From positions 364,604 through 428,603 of the forward strand of contig CAYNRE010000055.1 in the NCBI GenBank assembly GCA_964399535.1: 64,000 nt of DNA, read 5' to 3'. The stretch's first letter is position 1. Each line of letters begins with the position of its first letter. This stretch comes from CAYNRE01 sp964399535 (GTDB lineage: Bacteria; Planctomycetota; Planctomycetia; Pirellulales; CAYNRE01). Positions 33,026 to 41,445 of the stretch are shown here, piece by piece. The notes below the pieces were generated by a model. It worked only from the letters and a program-made list of their open reading frames with translations, had not been told where the DNA came from and made no database searches. Position numbers and translations under genes: made by a program.

Positions 33026-34219
33026 TTAGTCTCCGTCCGTCGTCGCAATCGAGCCCGCGCCGGCGCGCGACGACCAGACGGCCTGGGGCTCGGCACAGCG
33101 CCACAGGCACAGGGCCCGGGCGCCGTGGGAAAAAGGTCCGTATTCCTTGGCGATCACCTCGTCGTCGACCTCGAGCATGGCCCTCACCAACCAGCGGCCG
33201 GCCCGCAGGATCGTTTCGCGCGGGGGAAGCACCGCGTCGGGAGCCAGGGCCAGCCATTCCAGGTGATGGCCCGTCGCCAGAATCCGTTCGGCCAGCGGTG
33301 AATCGTCGGTGGCCGGCGCCTCGCCGGTCGACCAACTCTTGTTCCAATACCCCTCGACGTGCTGGCTGGCGATTAGCCGCCCGCTGATTTGCTTCAGGTG
33401 CTGGTAAATGCGGTCGTACTGCCTGGGCGAAAGTCCGCCCGCCTGCTCGGCGGCACCCAGCAGTACGACCAGGGCTTCGAGCCGGTGGGTACCGCTGCAT
33501 ACGCCCTGCCGCGGGGGCAGGTCGATCAGCTCGTCGAGCAGGTCGTTGAGGCGGATGGTTTGCCCGTAGTCGTTTACCCAGCGAGACTGCGGGAACACAT
33601 ACCGGGCATAGCTGATCGCGCTCCACTCGAACTCCATCTGGTTCGTGTGGTAGCGCCCCAGGGTGTCGTCGAGCATTTGGCCCACGGTGATCTGGCCCTC
33701 GCGCAGCACCAAGGGATAGCCCAACGGCGTCTGGGTTTCGCCGAGCGTAGCCAACAAGTCGTCGGGATGGACCGAAGCCGTGCTCGCGGCCGGGTCATCG
33801 CGGTCATACGAGCGCACTTCCCAGCCGTGGCGTCCGCGAAAAATGAGCGGCGGGGTTTCCGAGCCGGCCCAGTGGCGCAGCACTCGGTCGTCGGTCAAGA
33901 ACTCGCGCAACTGCCGACCCGACGGTCGGGCAGGGTCGTCGAACGTGGCCTGGGTTCCCCACAGCCGCAGAGCGTGAACCCAGTTGTTCGTATTTACCTG
34001 GCAAGGGGGCTGCACTCGGGCCAGCACCGCCACTAACTCGTCGCCCGTGGCGATCTCGGGCAGGTCGTACCGCGGGGTGATTCGCCAAGGTACCCCGGGC
34101 ATGGATCGGAACCGGGGGACTTGGCTGCGGTCGGGGGCCGAAAGCCGTAGGGCTCCGCAGGCAATGGCCAAGACCGCGCTGGCAAATACCCAGCGCTTCA
34201 GCGGGCGGGTCGACTGCAC
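33026..34219 (-). CDS. hypothetical membrane-anchored protein
   Basis: About 397 residues from a GTG at 34219 with GGAG 8 nt upstream; a TTG at 34249 is possible. One N-terminal helix (WVFASAVLAIACGALRL) suggests an inner-membrane anchor or uncleaved signal. The body is helical, with Trp/His-rich segments such as GYWNKSW and ATGHHLEWLALAPD that recall alpha/alpha-barrel (six-hairpin) proteins. I do not recognise a family. It is coupled to the downstream polytopic protein. Confidence 0.6.
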   Translation of the reverse strand: MQSTRPLKRWVFASAVLAIACGALRLSAPDRSQVPRFRSMPGVPWRITPRYDLPEIATGDELVAVLARVQPPCQVNTNNWVHALRLWGTQATFDDPARPSGRQLREFLTDDRVLRHWAGSETPPLIFRGRHGWEVRSYDRDDPAASTASVHPDDLLATLGETQTPLGYPLVLREGQITVGQMLDDTLGRYHTNQMEFEWSAISYARYVFPQSRWVNDYGQTIRLNDLLDELIDLPPRQGVCSGTHRLEALVVLLGAAEQAGGLSPRQYDRIYQHLKQISGRLIASQHVEGYWNKSWSTGEAPATDDSPLAERILATGHHLEWLALAPDAVLPPRETILRAGRWLVRAMLEVDDEVIAKEYGPFSHGARALCLWRCAEPQAVWSSRAGAGSIATTDGD

Positions 34220-34748
34220 GGTCGAAGTCTCCGGCGGAAGGGACCACAACGCGGAACGGACAACCCCCTGGCTGGTTGCCTGAGGAAGCTTAGGTTTTCT
34301 CCCGCGCCAAGGTCGTCGCCAGACATGGTTCGAGCGGCCGAACCGGGTGTCGAAGCGATCCGCTCGGCTTCCGAAAAACGGGGCACGAGCCCCAACCTGC
34401 GTCCCCGGCCTGGCCCGGGGGCTGAGTGGCCCTCCCGGCCACGATTAGGCCCCGGCGATTGCGATCGGCGAATCGGCCAACCGCCGGCCCCCAGGGCGCC
34501 CCGAATCTGCTGGGGGGGCGGGGCAGGGCTTTATTGGGTTTAACGACTGGGAAGGTTGTTACCGCACGCGGGGCGGTAGTCTGCGCAATTCGCACCAGCG
34601 GCAACGGTCGTGCCTGGGAAACTTGATGTATCGCTGGCGCCGGCCGATCCAAAAACAACGGACAAACGGACTTTTGCGATTGTCGCCAGCCGTGGGCCGC
34701 CCAGCCGGGTGGTCGAAACCGAAATCGCTTCGAGCGAGGAGCGCCGCC
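34220..34748. other. 530-bp divergent intergenic region
   Basis: No gene, repeat or RNA recognised. The region is very GC-rich with low-complexity CCCGG runs and should carry promoters for both directions. Confidence 0.4.
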
Positions 34749-35279
34749 ATGTCGGGTGCCGTGTGGAGTTTGGTGCTGCTTACCTGTCCGGGATGGGGCG
34801 GGGAGGGCTACGAGTACGTTTCCGACGGCCCCCCGGTGACCGAGTCGGTGGTGGGGGGCGACGAGGGCGCGCCCGTCGGCGAGTACGGCCGCATGGGGCT
34901 GTGGCGAACCTATTGGGGCCCGGAACCCCAGACCTGTTACAGTCCGCGGTTCGGCTGCTATCCCGGAAACCAGCGACACCTGCATCGCCACAGCGCGTTC
35001 CACGGCTACTACTACCGTCGGCCGTACAACTATCGGCTGGCGTTCGACTATCCCTGGCATGCGGGGCTGCACGAGCCCACCTCGCATTTCTCGTACAATG
35101 TCGAGTCCCCGGCTGGCGAGGAAGTGCCGTTGCCCGAGGCCCAGGGGATGCCGCCGCTGCCTCCTCACCCGCCCGCCGACGAGAGTGGATCGTTCCGCCC
35201 GGCCAGCAAGGTGCGTCCGGTCACCCACCGCCCGTCGACTTCGCGTGCCTCGTCGCCGCGGACTTCGTCGCGCCGTTAG
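34749..35279 (+). CDS. small exported Tyr/His/Pro-rich protein
   Basis: 176 residues from ATG 34749, preceded by GAGGAG about 8 nt upstream. A weak signal segment (AVWSLVLLTCPGWGGEG) is followed by a Tyr/His/Arg-rich middle (HRHSAFHGYYYRRPYNYR) and a Pro/Ser/Arg tail (TSRASSPRTSSRR). Composition is like the Cys-rich protein at 22485 in its disordered basic tail. No function can be named. Confidence 0.55.
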   Translation: MSGAVWSLVLLTCPGWGGEGYEYVSDGPPVTESVVGGDEGAPVGEYGRMGLWRTYWGPEPQTCYSPRFGCYPGNQRHLHRHSAFHGYYYRRPYNYRLAFDYPWHAGLHEPTSHFSYNVESPAGEEVPLPEAQGMPPLPPHPPADESGSFRPASKVRPVTHRPSTSRASSPRTSSRR

Positions 35280-35413
35280 TCGCCCGGCTTGCGACTGGCG
35301 CTTTCGCCAGACATGATCCAGGCAGCCCGCCGCGCCAATCTCGCGAAGGTGGCGTTTCGGTGGCGGGCGGCATCGACCTGGGCGCGGATCGGATCGACGA
35401 GTCGAAGGTAGCG

Positions 35414-36226
35414 ATGAGCGATTGTTGGCCGGCTGCGGTGGTGCAGCTCAACTCGGGACCTGATCGGGCGGCCAATTTGGCCGCCGCCGAGCATTGGGTT
35501 CGCGCCGCGGCCCAGGCGGGGGCCCGACTCGTCGCCCTCCCCGAACTATTTCCTTGTTGGACCGCGCCCGAGTCGATGCCGGGCACCGCCGAGCCGCTCG
35601 ACGGGCCGACTTTCCGGACCATGGGCCAGTGGGCGCGCGACCTGGACGTCGTGCTCGTGGCCGGCAGCATCGCCGAACGAGGAACCGACCCCGCGCGGTA
35701 CTTCAACACCGCCACGGTCTGGGGCCGCGATGGCCGGCTCTTGGCCCAGTACCGGAAGATGCATCTGTTCGATGTCGAGATTCCCGAGCGGGTCACCTAT
35801 CGCGAGTCGGCTCGCGTCGACGCGGGGAGCGAAGTGGCCTGGGTCGATACCGAGCTGGGCCGATTGGGACTGGCGATCTGTTACGATCTGCGCTTTCCGG
35901 AATTGTTTCGCCGCCTGAGCGCGGCACGCTGCGAGCTGATCGTGGTTCCCTCGGCGTTCGCGCTGGGGACCGGCCGCGATCACTGGGAAACGCTGGTGCG
36001 GGCCCGGGCGATTGAGAACCTTTGCTACGTGCTGGCACCCAACCAGTTTGGCCAGCACACGCCCGAGCAAGTGAGTTACGGCCACTCGCTGATCGTCGAC
36101 CCCTGGGGAACGGTGCTGGCGCAGGTGGCCGATGGCCCGGGGCTGGGGCTGGCGACCGTCGACCGCCAGCGGCAGCGCGCGTTGCGAGCACAGTTGCCGG
36201 CGCTGGATCATCGCCGGATCGTCTAG
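35414..36226 (+). CDS. carbon-nitrogen hydrolase, Nit/omega-amidase type
   Basis: 270 residues from ATG 35414 with GAAGG just upstream. The catalytic triad of the nitrilase superfamily is in place: Glu in VALPELFPCW (~42), Lys in YRKMHLFDVEIPE (~116) and Cys in GLAICYDLRFPELF (~157). The HLFDVEIP block favours Nit1/omega-amidase-like enzymes, which hydrolyse amides such as deaminated glutathione or alpha-ketoglutaramate. No linked pathway gene is adjacent. Confidence 0.88.
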   Translation: MSDCWPAAVVQLNSGPDRAANLAAAEHWVRAAAQAGARLVALPELFPCWTAPESMPGTAEPLDGPTFRTMGQWARDLDVVLVAGSIAERGTDPARYFNTATVWGRDGRLLAQYRKMHLFDVEIPERVTYRESARVDAGSEVAWVDTELGRLGLAICYDLRFPELFRRLSAARCELIVVPSAFALGTGRDHWETLVRARAIENLCYVLAPNQFGQHTPEQVSYGHSLIVDPWGTVLAQVADGPGLGLATVDRQRQRALRAQLPALDHRRIV

Positions 36227-36390
36227 ACGGCGCCGGTGTGTTGTCGGCGACCAGTTCGACCGCGAGTCTTCGAAAAAATGTATACCAATATGGTACACAA
36301 ATCCCGGAAGGCCGGGGAGCGGCTGCGCAGTTTCGACTTGGCGTGCAAGTGGAATTGTCGCACCCGATTTGGGCCCTGGGATTTTCCTGC

Positions 36391-36418
36391 TTGACAACTT
36401 GGCCCTCCCAAAGACAAT
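36391..36418 (+). promoter_or_regulatory. candidate sigma-70-like promoter
   Basis: A perfect TTGACA (36391-36396) is followed after 16 bp by GACAAT (36413-36418), 4 of 6 to the -10 consensus. No gene starts downstream before folK at 36897. Confidence 0.25.
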
Positions 36419-36753
36419 GACCGCGGTTTCGTTCGAGGGGCGGTTTCGAATTGGTCGAACGCCTCGCCAGCCCCGAGCCGGCGAGTCACTCATAGCCAAT
36501 CCCGGACCCAGGCGAGGTGGCCGTTGCCTCGCACGATAGCGAGTGGTTCTCGCCAACCGCTTGATGCGGCCGGCGCGAACCGCGGAACTGTCGGTTCGCC
36601 CCGAACTGAACCGCCGTGGTCTTCAGGCGCCATCTCGGACGCATAGCGGACGGTGGGGGGCGGCGACGGTAGGGATCGACTGTCGACGGCCAAGGGTCGT
36701 GGCCCGGATGTCCCCCCCAACGCCCTTTGCGGCCTGATCCCGGCAGGATCATG

Positions 36754-36802
36754 CGGGCGGTGTCGGTACAGGAAGTACCGGCACCGCCCGTTTGTTTTTT
36801 TT
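36754..36802 (+). terminator. strong rho-independent terminator
   Basis: A 16-bp stem (36754-36769 with 36775-36790, one G-U wobble) closes a 5-nt loop and is followed by TTTGTTTTTTTT. It lies 528 bp after the nitrilase stop and 95 bp before folK, too far to be the usual end of the nitrilase message. Confidence 0.9.
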
Positions 36803-36896
36803 CGCCTCGCGCCCCAAGATCTAGCGCAGGCGGCCTTCTCCGGTGCTTTCCCGGGGCCACCGCTGAGCGGCTTTCGGCGCAAAGGCTTGCAGGTTC

Positions 36897-37874
36897 ATGG
36901 TTCCGGCCCTGATAGCGCTTGGCTCGAACCTGGGCGATCGCGCCGCTACCTTGCGAGCCGCCCTCAAGGGGCTCCAGGCCAGTCCCGGCATCCGGCGGGT
37001 TACCGCCAGCCCGTTTCTGGAAACCGCACCCGTCGGAGGCCCCCAGGGCCAAGGCGCCTTTCTCAACGCCGCAGCGCTCGTGGAAACCACGCTTTCGCCC
37101 GAGCTGCTTGCCACCCTGCTCACGCAATTGGAGCAGCAATCGGGACGGCAACGCCATGCACGCTGGGGTGCCCGCACGCTCGACCTCGACCTGTTGCTTT
37201 TCGCTGATCAGCAAATCGTGACTCCGCGGCTCGTCGTCCCACATCCTCGGTTGGTTTGCCGCCGCTTCGTGCTCGAGCCCGCGGCACAAATCGCCGGTCA
37301 CCTGGTGCACCCTGGGCTGCAATGGAGCATCGCTGAGCTGAACGCCCATCTTGGGTCAGCCGTGCCCTGGGTGGTGCTTTCGCTGGGCCCTGTGACGCGG
37401 ACCGAGCGTTTGGCGAGCCAACTCGCCGAGCGGCTGCCGATCGAAACGATTTTTCGGTTTGCGCAAGCTGGAGAAGATTCTCAAGAGGCCGCGATCCGAG
37501 CGCCGACCAAGGATTCGCCCCCAGGGCTTCGTGGTCAGGCGAGCCCGGCCGAGCTAGAATTCCCGGTTCGCGTTCGCCAGCGGATCGAAGCGGTGCTGCG
37601 GGCTGGCGGGGGGCGGATCGTCGTGACCGACGGAGGGCCTTGGCAGGAAACCCCTGGCGGTACCGCGGCCCCGGAGCTGCCGGCACCGCTCTTGGTGCTC
37701 AGCACAGGCCAGCCGCTCGGGGTCGCGTGCTCGGACCCCCTGTCCGGCGATTTCGGCCTCGTGCCGCCAGCCAGCCGGGCACCGGCGCCCATGATGTGGT
37801 TGAACGACGACGAGCCAACCCTGCTGGAAGAGATCTCCGCGGCCCTGTTGGCAACCGGTCGGCTTGGCGGTTAA
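36897..37874 (+). CDS. folK: HPPK (FolK) with ~165-residue C-terminal extension
   Basis: 325 residues. Residues 1-150 are a 6-hydroxymethyl-7,8-dihydropterin pyrophosphokinase: ALIALGSNLGDR at the start, SPFLETAPVGGPQGQGAFLN, and the ATP/Mg motif RWGARTLDLDLLLF, then VVPHPRLVCRRFVLEPAAQI. This catalyses a step of folate synthesis. The extension (160-325) begins WVVLSLGPVTRTERLASQL and includes RIVVTDGGPWQETPGG. It may be a degenerate P-loop kinase-like domain, but no Walker motif is clear. metF, another folate gene, lies 3 kb downstream. Confidence 0.82.
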   Translation: MVPALIALGSNLGDRAATLRAALKGLQASPGIRRVTASPFLETAPVGGPQGQGAFLNAAALVETTLSPELLATLLTQLEQQSGRQRHARWGARTLDLDLLLFADQQIVTPRLVVPHPRLVCRRFVLEPAAQIAGHLVHPGLQWSIAELNAHLGSAVPWVVLSLGPVTRTERLASQLAERLPIETIFRFAQAGEDSQEAAIRAPTKDSPPGLRGQASPAELEFPVRVRQRIEAVLRAGGGRIVVTDGGPWQETPGGTAAPELPAPLLVLSTGQPLGVACSDPLSGDFGLVPPASRAPAPMMWLNDDEPTLLEEISAALLATGRLGG

Positions 37875-37974
37875 CGCCCCCGGGGCGTGGTCCGAGGAGC
37901 GGCCGGTTTTTCGCGGCAAGTCGGGGTGAAACGGTAGCCGGCGGCCAGTATTCTTGACCAGGGACCAAGGGCAG

Positions 37975-38841
37975 ATGCAGCAAACTTCGCCGCTGGTTGT
38001 GAGTTCCGCTGCCGAACTGCGGGCCGAAATTGCCGCGGCCCGGCGGCGCGGCCTGCGCGTGGGGCTGGTGCCTACCATGGGCGCGCTGCACGAGGGGCAT
38101 CTGAGCCTGGTCGATGCGGCCCGGGCAGAAACCGGCCTGGTGGTGGTCAGCATTTTCGTAAATCCCACCCAATTCGGCCCTCAGGAAGACTTCACTCGGT
38201 ATCCGCGGCAGCTCGATCGCGATCTGCAGGCCCTGGGCGGACGCGGGGCAAACCTGGTGTTTACCCCCACGACGGAATCGATGTATGGCCCCCGCCATGC
38301 GACCATGGTCGAGCCGGCCGGCGTAGCGTTGCGCTGGGAGGGGGCGCATCGGCCGGGCCATTTTCGCGGCGTGGCGACCATCGTGCTCAAGCTGTTTCAA
38401 CTGGTGCAGGCCGACGTGGCTTTTTTCGGCCGTAAGGATCTGCAGCAGTGTCTGGTCATCGCGCAGATGGCGCGCGATTTCGATCTGCCGATTGAGCTGA
38501 GATTCTGCCCGATCGTTCGCGAAGCCGACGGGCTGGCTCTCAGTTCGCGCAACGCGTACCTTGCGCCCGCCGAGCGTCAGCGGGCGCTCGTGCTTTCGCG
38601 CAGCCTGCGCTTGGCGGCCGAGCGGGTAGCCGCGGGCGAGACCGACGCCGAACGGTTGCTGGGATCGATGCATGAGCTTTTCGCCGCCGAACCACAGGTG
38701 CAACTCGACTACTTGGCCCTGGCCGATCCCGAAACTTTGGAGCCGCTAGTCCGAATCACCGGCCCGACGGCGGCCCTGGTGGCGGCCCGGGTGGGTACCA
38801 CGCGGCTGATAGACAATTGGCTGCTGGAGCCACCCCGATGA
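37975..38841 (+). CDS. panC: pantothenate synthetase
   Basis: 288 residues from ATG 37975, which has AAGGG just upstream; a TTG at 37954 is less likely. It joins pantoate and beta-alanine with ATP. Motifs: LVPTMGALHEGHLSLV (HxGH nucleotide-binding), VSIFVNPTQFGP, GHFRGVATIVLKLF, FGRKDLQQ and DGLALSSRNAYL (KMSKS-like). Length is normal. Its stop overlaps the next start (ATGA), so the GlmU-like gene is translationally coupled. Confidence 0.96.
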   Translation: MQQTSPLVVSSAAELRAEIAAARRRGLRVGLVPTMGALHEGHLSLVDAARAETGLVVVSIFVNPTQFGPQEDFTRYPRQLDRDLQALGGRGANLVFTPTTESMYGPRHATMVEPAGVALRWEGAHRPGHFRGVATIVLKLFQLVQADVAFFGRKDLQQCLVIAQMARDFDLPIELRFCPIVREADGLALSSRNAYLAPAERQRALVLSRSLRLAAERVAAGETDAERLLGSMHELFAAEPQVQLDYLALADPETLEPLVRITGPTAALVAARVGTTRLIDNWLLEPPR

Positions 38842-40076
38842 GCGTGATTCTGTTTGAAGATGAGCAAGTCGGCCAGTTGTACCCGGTAACCATCGGCCGG
38901 CCGGCCTATACGATCAGTTGCGGCAGCTACCGATTGATCGACCTGGTCCGGCAATTGGGTTGCCAGGTCACCGCCGTGGTGCGTGCTCACTTGCGCGAGG
39001 TGGCGCTCTCCGACCTGAGCGAGGGTTCGCCCGGGGCCACCCGGCCCGAGGGTCCGCGGCTCATGGTCAACGCCGCGCTGGTTCCCTCGGTTTCAGCCCT
39101 GAAACAACTCAAAACGCTGCTCGATGCCGGCGAGCCGTGTCTGGCCCGGCACCAAGATCGGGTGGCGCTGGCCGTATTGCCCCCCGGGATCGAGCCGCCC
39201 GGCGGCGACGCTCGGGCCGAAGACGTGCGCCGCTTTCTGGGCAAGCTGCCGCTGCCGCAAATCGATATTGAACTGCCGCTGTTGGAATACCCGCACGACA
39301 TCATCCGCTACCACCTGAATGTGCTCACCGAGAGCCTGGAACACCGGCTGGCCGCGGGCAACTATCAGGAACAATCTCCCGGCGTATTCGTCGCCCCGGG
39401 CGCGCAGCTGGGCCAGTACCTGGTGACCGATACCCACGGCGGGCCGATTCTGATCGAAAGCGGTGCCAAGGTCGGCCCCCACTGTTACCTGTGTGGGCCG
39501 GCTTATATCGGCCCCCAAGCCCGGCTGCTGGAACACGCCGCGATCAAGGACGGCGTCGCGCTAGGCCACACGACCAAAATAGGCGGCGAGGTCGAGGCCT
39601 CGGTCATCGAGCCGTTCACCAATAAACAGCACCACGGCTTCTTGGGTCACAGCTATTTGGGTAGCTGGATCAATCTCGGCGCCGGCACTTGCAACAGCGA
39701 CCTGAAGAACACCTACGGACTGGTCAACATGGAGTACCAGGGCCGCAAGGTGCCCACCGGCATGCAGTTCATCGGCACCATCGTGGGCGATTACGCCAAA
39801 ACGGCGATCAACACCGGAATCTTCACGGGTAAGACCATCGGCGTTTGCAGCATGGTCTACGGGTTCGTCACGACCAACGTTCCCAGTTTCGTCAACTATG
39901 CCCGCTTGTTCGGCCAGGTGACGGAAACCCCCGTCGACGTGATGATTTCGACCCAGGCGAGAATGTTTGCCCGCCGCAACGTGGTGCAGCGCCCCTGCGA
40001 CGTGCAACTACTGCGCGACATGTACGAACTGACGCGCGACGAGCGGGTCATCAGCGGCGATCCGCTGATGCTTTAG
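38838..40076 (+). CDS. GlmU-like putative sugar nucleotidyltransferase
   Basis: 412 residues. The N-terminal half has a reduced nucleotidyltransferase fold: FEDEQVGQLYPVTIGRPAY replaces the usual GxGTRM pyrophosphorylase loop. Residues ~180-370 are a left-handed beta-helix with hexapeptide turns (GVFVAPGAQLG, ILIESGAKVG, GPAYIGPQARLLEHAAI). SYLGSWINLGAGTCNSDLKN and KTAINTGIFTGKTIGVCSMV are typical of this bacterial GlmU-like group. Probable activity is sugar-1-phosphate nucleotidyl or acyl transfer, with unknown substrate. Confidence 0.8.
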   Translation: MSVILFEDEQVGQLYPVTIGRPAYTISCGSYRLIDLVRQLGCQVTAVVRAHLREVALSDLSEGSPGATRPEGPRLMVNAALVPSVSALKQLKTLLDAGEPCLARHQDRVALAVLPPGIEPPGGDARAEDVRRFLGKLPLPQIDIELPLLEYPHDIIRYHLNVLTESLEHRLAAGNYQEQSPGVFVAPGAQLGQYLVTDTHGGPILIESGAKVGPHCYLCGPAYIGPQARLLEHAAIKDGVALGHTTKIGGEVEASVIEPFTNKQHHGFLGHSYLGSWINLGAGTCNSDLKNTYGLVNMEYQGRKVPTGMQFIGTIVGDYAKTAINTGIFTGKTIGVCSMVYGFVTTNVPSFVNYARLFGQVTETPVDVMISTQARMFARRNVVQRPCDVQLLRDMYELTRDERVISGDPLML

Positions 40077-40423
40077 CCCCCCCGGGGCCGTCCTCCGTGG
40101 GCGGCGCAGGTGCCTGAACGAGCGATTTCGAAGGTCGCGGGAAGCCAGCTTCGGGCGCGCGGCGAGCCGCCGGGCGGCGAGCCGGGGCGAACCGGCATGT
40201 CTCGCGGGCCACTCGTCCCCGCGGCTGTCAGTCCCCTGCTCGGCGCTGGCCCTCGGGTCCGGGGTCAGCCTATACTCAAAGGGGGTCGGGCGATCGCGCG
40301 GTGACCGTTCGGACGCAGCGAACGCCGCGGCGACCCCCTGGACAAGGCGCGAGCCCCGGACAGCCAGCCCCCGACCGGGGCGAATGCCGCCCACCCATTG
40401 GCAACTTATGGAGCAAGGCACCC
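40077..40423. other. 347-bp leader region of metF
   Basis: GC-rich with overlapping GGCGAGCC repeats near 40160-40185. A folate or S-adenosylhomocysteine-type riboswitch would be plausible before metF, but no known consensus could be recognised by eye. No gene seen. Confidence 0.35.
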
Positions 40424-41296
40424 ATGCACCTGGCCGAGGCCTATGGTCCGGGCCGATTTGGCTTATCGTTCGAGCTGTTTCCGCCCAAGAGCGAGGCGGC
40501 CGACGCCGAACTCTTTCAGAACCTGCCTGAACTGCTGGCGTTCGAGCCTGCATACCTGACCTGTACCTATGGGGCCGGCGGCTCGACCCGGGCCAAGACG
40601 CTCGACATCGTGTCTCGGGTCCGCACTCAGTTTGGCTGTGCCGTCGCTTCGCACCTGACCTGCGTCGGCTCGACGGTCGAGCAGCTTCGCTCCTACCTGA
40701 ACGAGGCCCGGCAGCGCGGCATTGAAAACATCGTGGCCCTTCGCGGCGACCCCCCGCGGGGCGAAGCCACGTTTCAAGCCGTGGCCGGAGGGCTGCGCTA
40801 CGCCAATGAGCTGGTCGAACTGATCCGCCGCGAGTTCCCTAGCTTCGGAATTGCGGTGGCGGGCTACCCCGAGAAGCACCAAGAGGCCCCCAGTTTCGAG
40901 GTCGACCTGCGGAACCTGCTCCGGAAGGTGGCGGCCGGGGCCGACATCGTCATAACCCAGTTGTTCTACGACAATGGCGACTATCTCCGCTTTCGCGACC
41001 AGTGCCTGGCCCTGGGAATCGAGGTGCCGATTGTCCCAGGTATTCTGCCCGTGACCAACCTGGCTCAGATTCAGCGAATTACTTCGCTCTGCGGGGCCAG
41101 GCTCCCAGATCGCTTGACGCGCGAGTTGGAAAAAGCTGGTAACGATGCGGCGGCGCAGTTCGACGCGGGGGTCGAGTTCGCCACGGGCCAGGTCCAGGAA
41201 CTGATCGACGAGGGCGTGCCGGGGCTGCACTTCTACGTGCTCAACCGCTCGTCGGCCACGGCCCAAGTGCTGCGCAATGTGGGGCGGCCGGTTTAG
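40424..41296 (+). CDS. metF: methylenetetrahydrofolate reductase
   Basis: 290 residues from ATG 40424. It opens GRFGLSFELFPPKSEAADAE; the catalytic Glu is in SFELFPPK. TCTYGAGGS, HLTCVG, NIVALRGDPPRG, GYPEKHQEAPS and DIVITQLFYDN are all MetF signatures. It reduces 5,10-methylene-THF to 5-methyl-THF for methionine synthesis, with FAD. Repeat copy C begins 6 bp after its stop. Confidence 0.95.
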   Translation: MHLAEAYGPGRFGLSFELFPPKSEAADAELFQNLPELLAFEPAYLTCTYGAGGSTRAKTLDIVSRVRTQFGCAVASHLTCVGSTVEQLRSYLNEARQRGIENIVALRGDPPRGEATFQAVAGGLRYANELVELIRREFPSFGIAVAGYPEKHQEAPSFEVDLRNLLRKVAAGADIVITQLFYDNGDYLRFRDQCLALGIEVPIVPGILPVTNLAQIQRITSLCGARLPDRLTRELEKAGNDAAAQFDAGVEFATGQVQELIDEGVPGLHFYVLNRSSATAQVLRNVGRPV

Positions 41297-41301
41297 GGGC
41301 C

Positions 41302-41445
41302 CGTTGAAATATTCATCGGGCTGCGTCCTCGCAGGGATGCGATGCCAAAACGGCGGCGCAAGTCGTTATTCTGCGCGCCGTGCGGAGCTTGGCTCCGCAC
41401 CTGGCGAGGTTGAAATAGGCCACGACGGCATGTTTCAACAGACGG
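41302..41445 (+). repeat. interspersed hairpin element, copy C (best preserved)
   Basis: 144 bp filling the whole gap between the convergent metF and hydrolase genes. Left end CCGTTGAAATATTCATCGGG and right end GCATGTTTCAACAGACGG are partly inverted (GTTGAAAYAT). The inner stem GTGCGGAGC-TTG-GCTCCGCAC is identical to copy A. A short frame through the element translates to RAELGSAPGEVEIGHDGMFQ, and similar frames exist in copies A and B, but these are short and differ at the ends, so they are read as by-products. Confidence 0.75.

Larger units (their letters stand above)
36227..36896. other. 670-bp gene-free stretch ending in a terminator
   Basis: No protein-coding sequence is convincing. A TTGACA/GACAAT pair (36391-36418) and a strong terminator (36754-36802) on the same strand bracket about 370 nt, which could be a non-coding transcript. 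No known RNA family was recognised in the interval. Confidence 0.4.

Noticed and set aside
34610..35413. Upstream extension of the nitrilase frame
   Set aside because: It overlaps the small secreted protein in another frame; ATG 35414 gives the normal nitrilase length.
36227..36802. RNase P RNA, tmRNA or 6S RNA in the gap before folK
   Set aside because: No conserved core of RNase P or tmRNA-like ends was visible, and no 6S-like long hairpin with a central bulge was recognised.
40077..40423. Riboswitch upstream of metF
   Set aside because: The context is suggestive but I could not match any SAM or SAH riboswitch consensus by eye.
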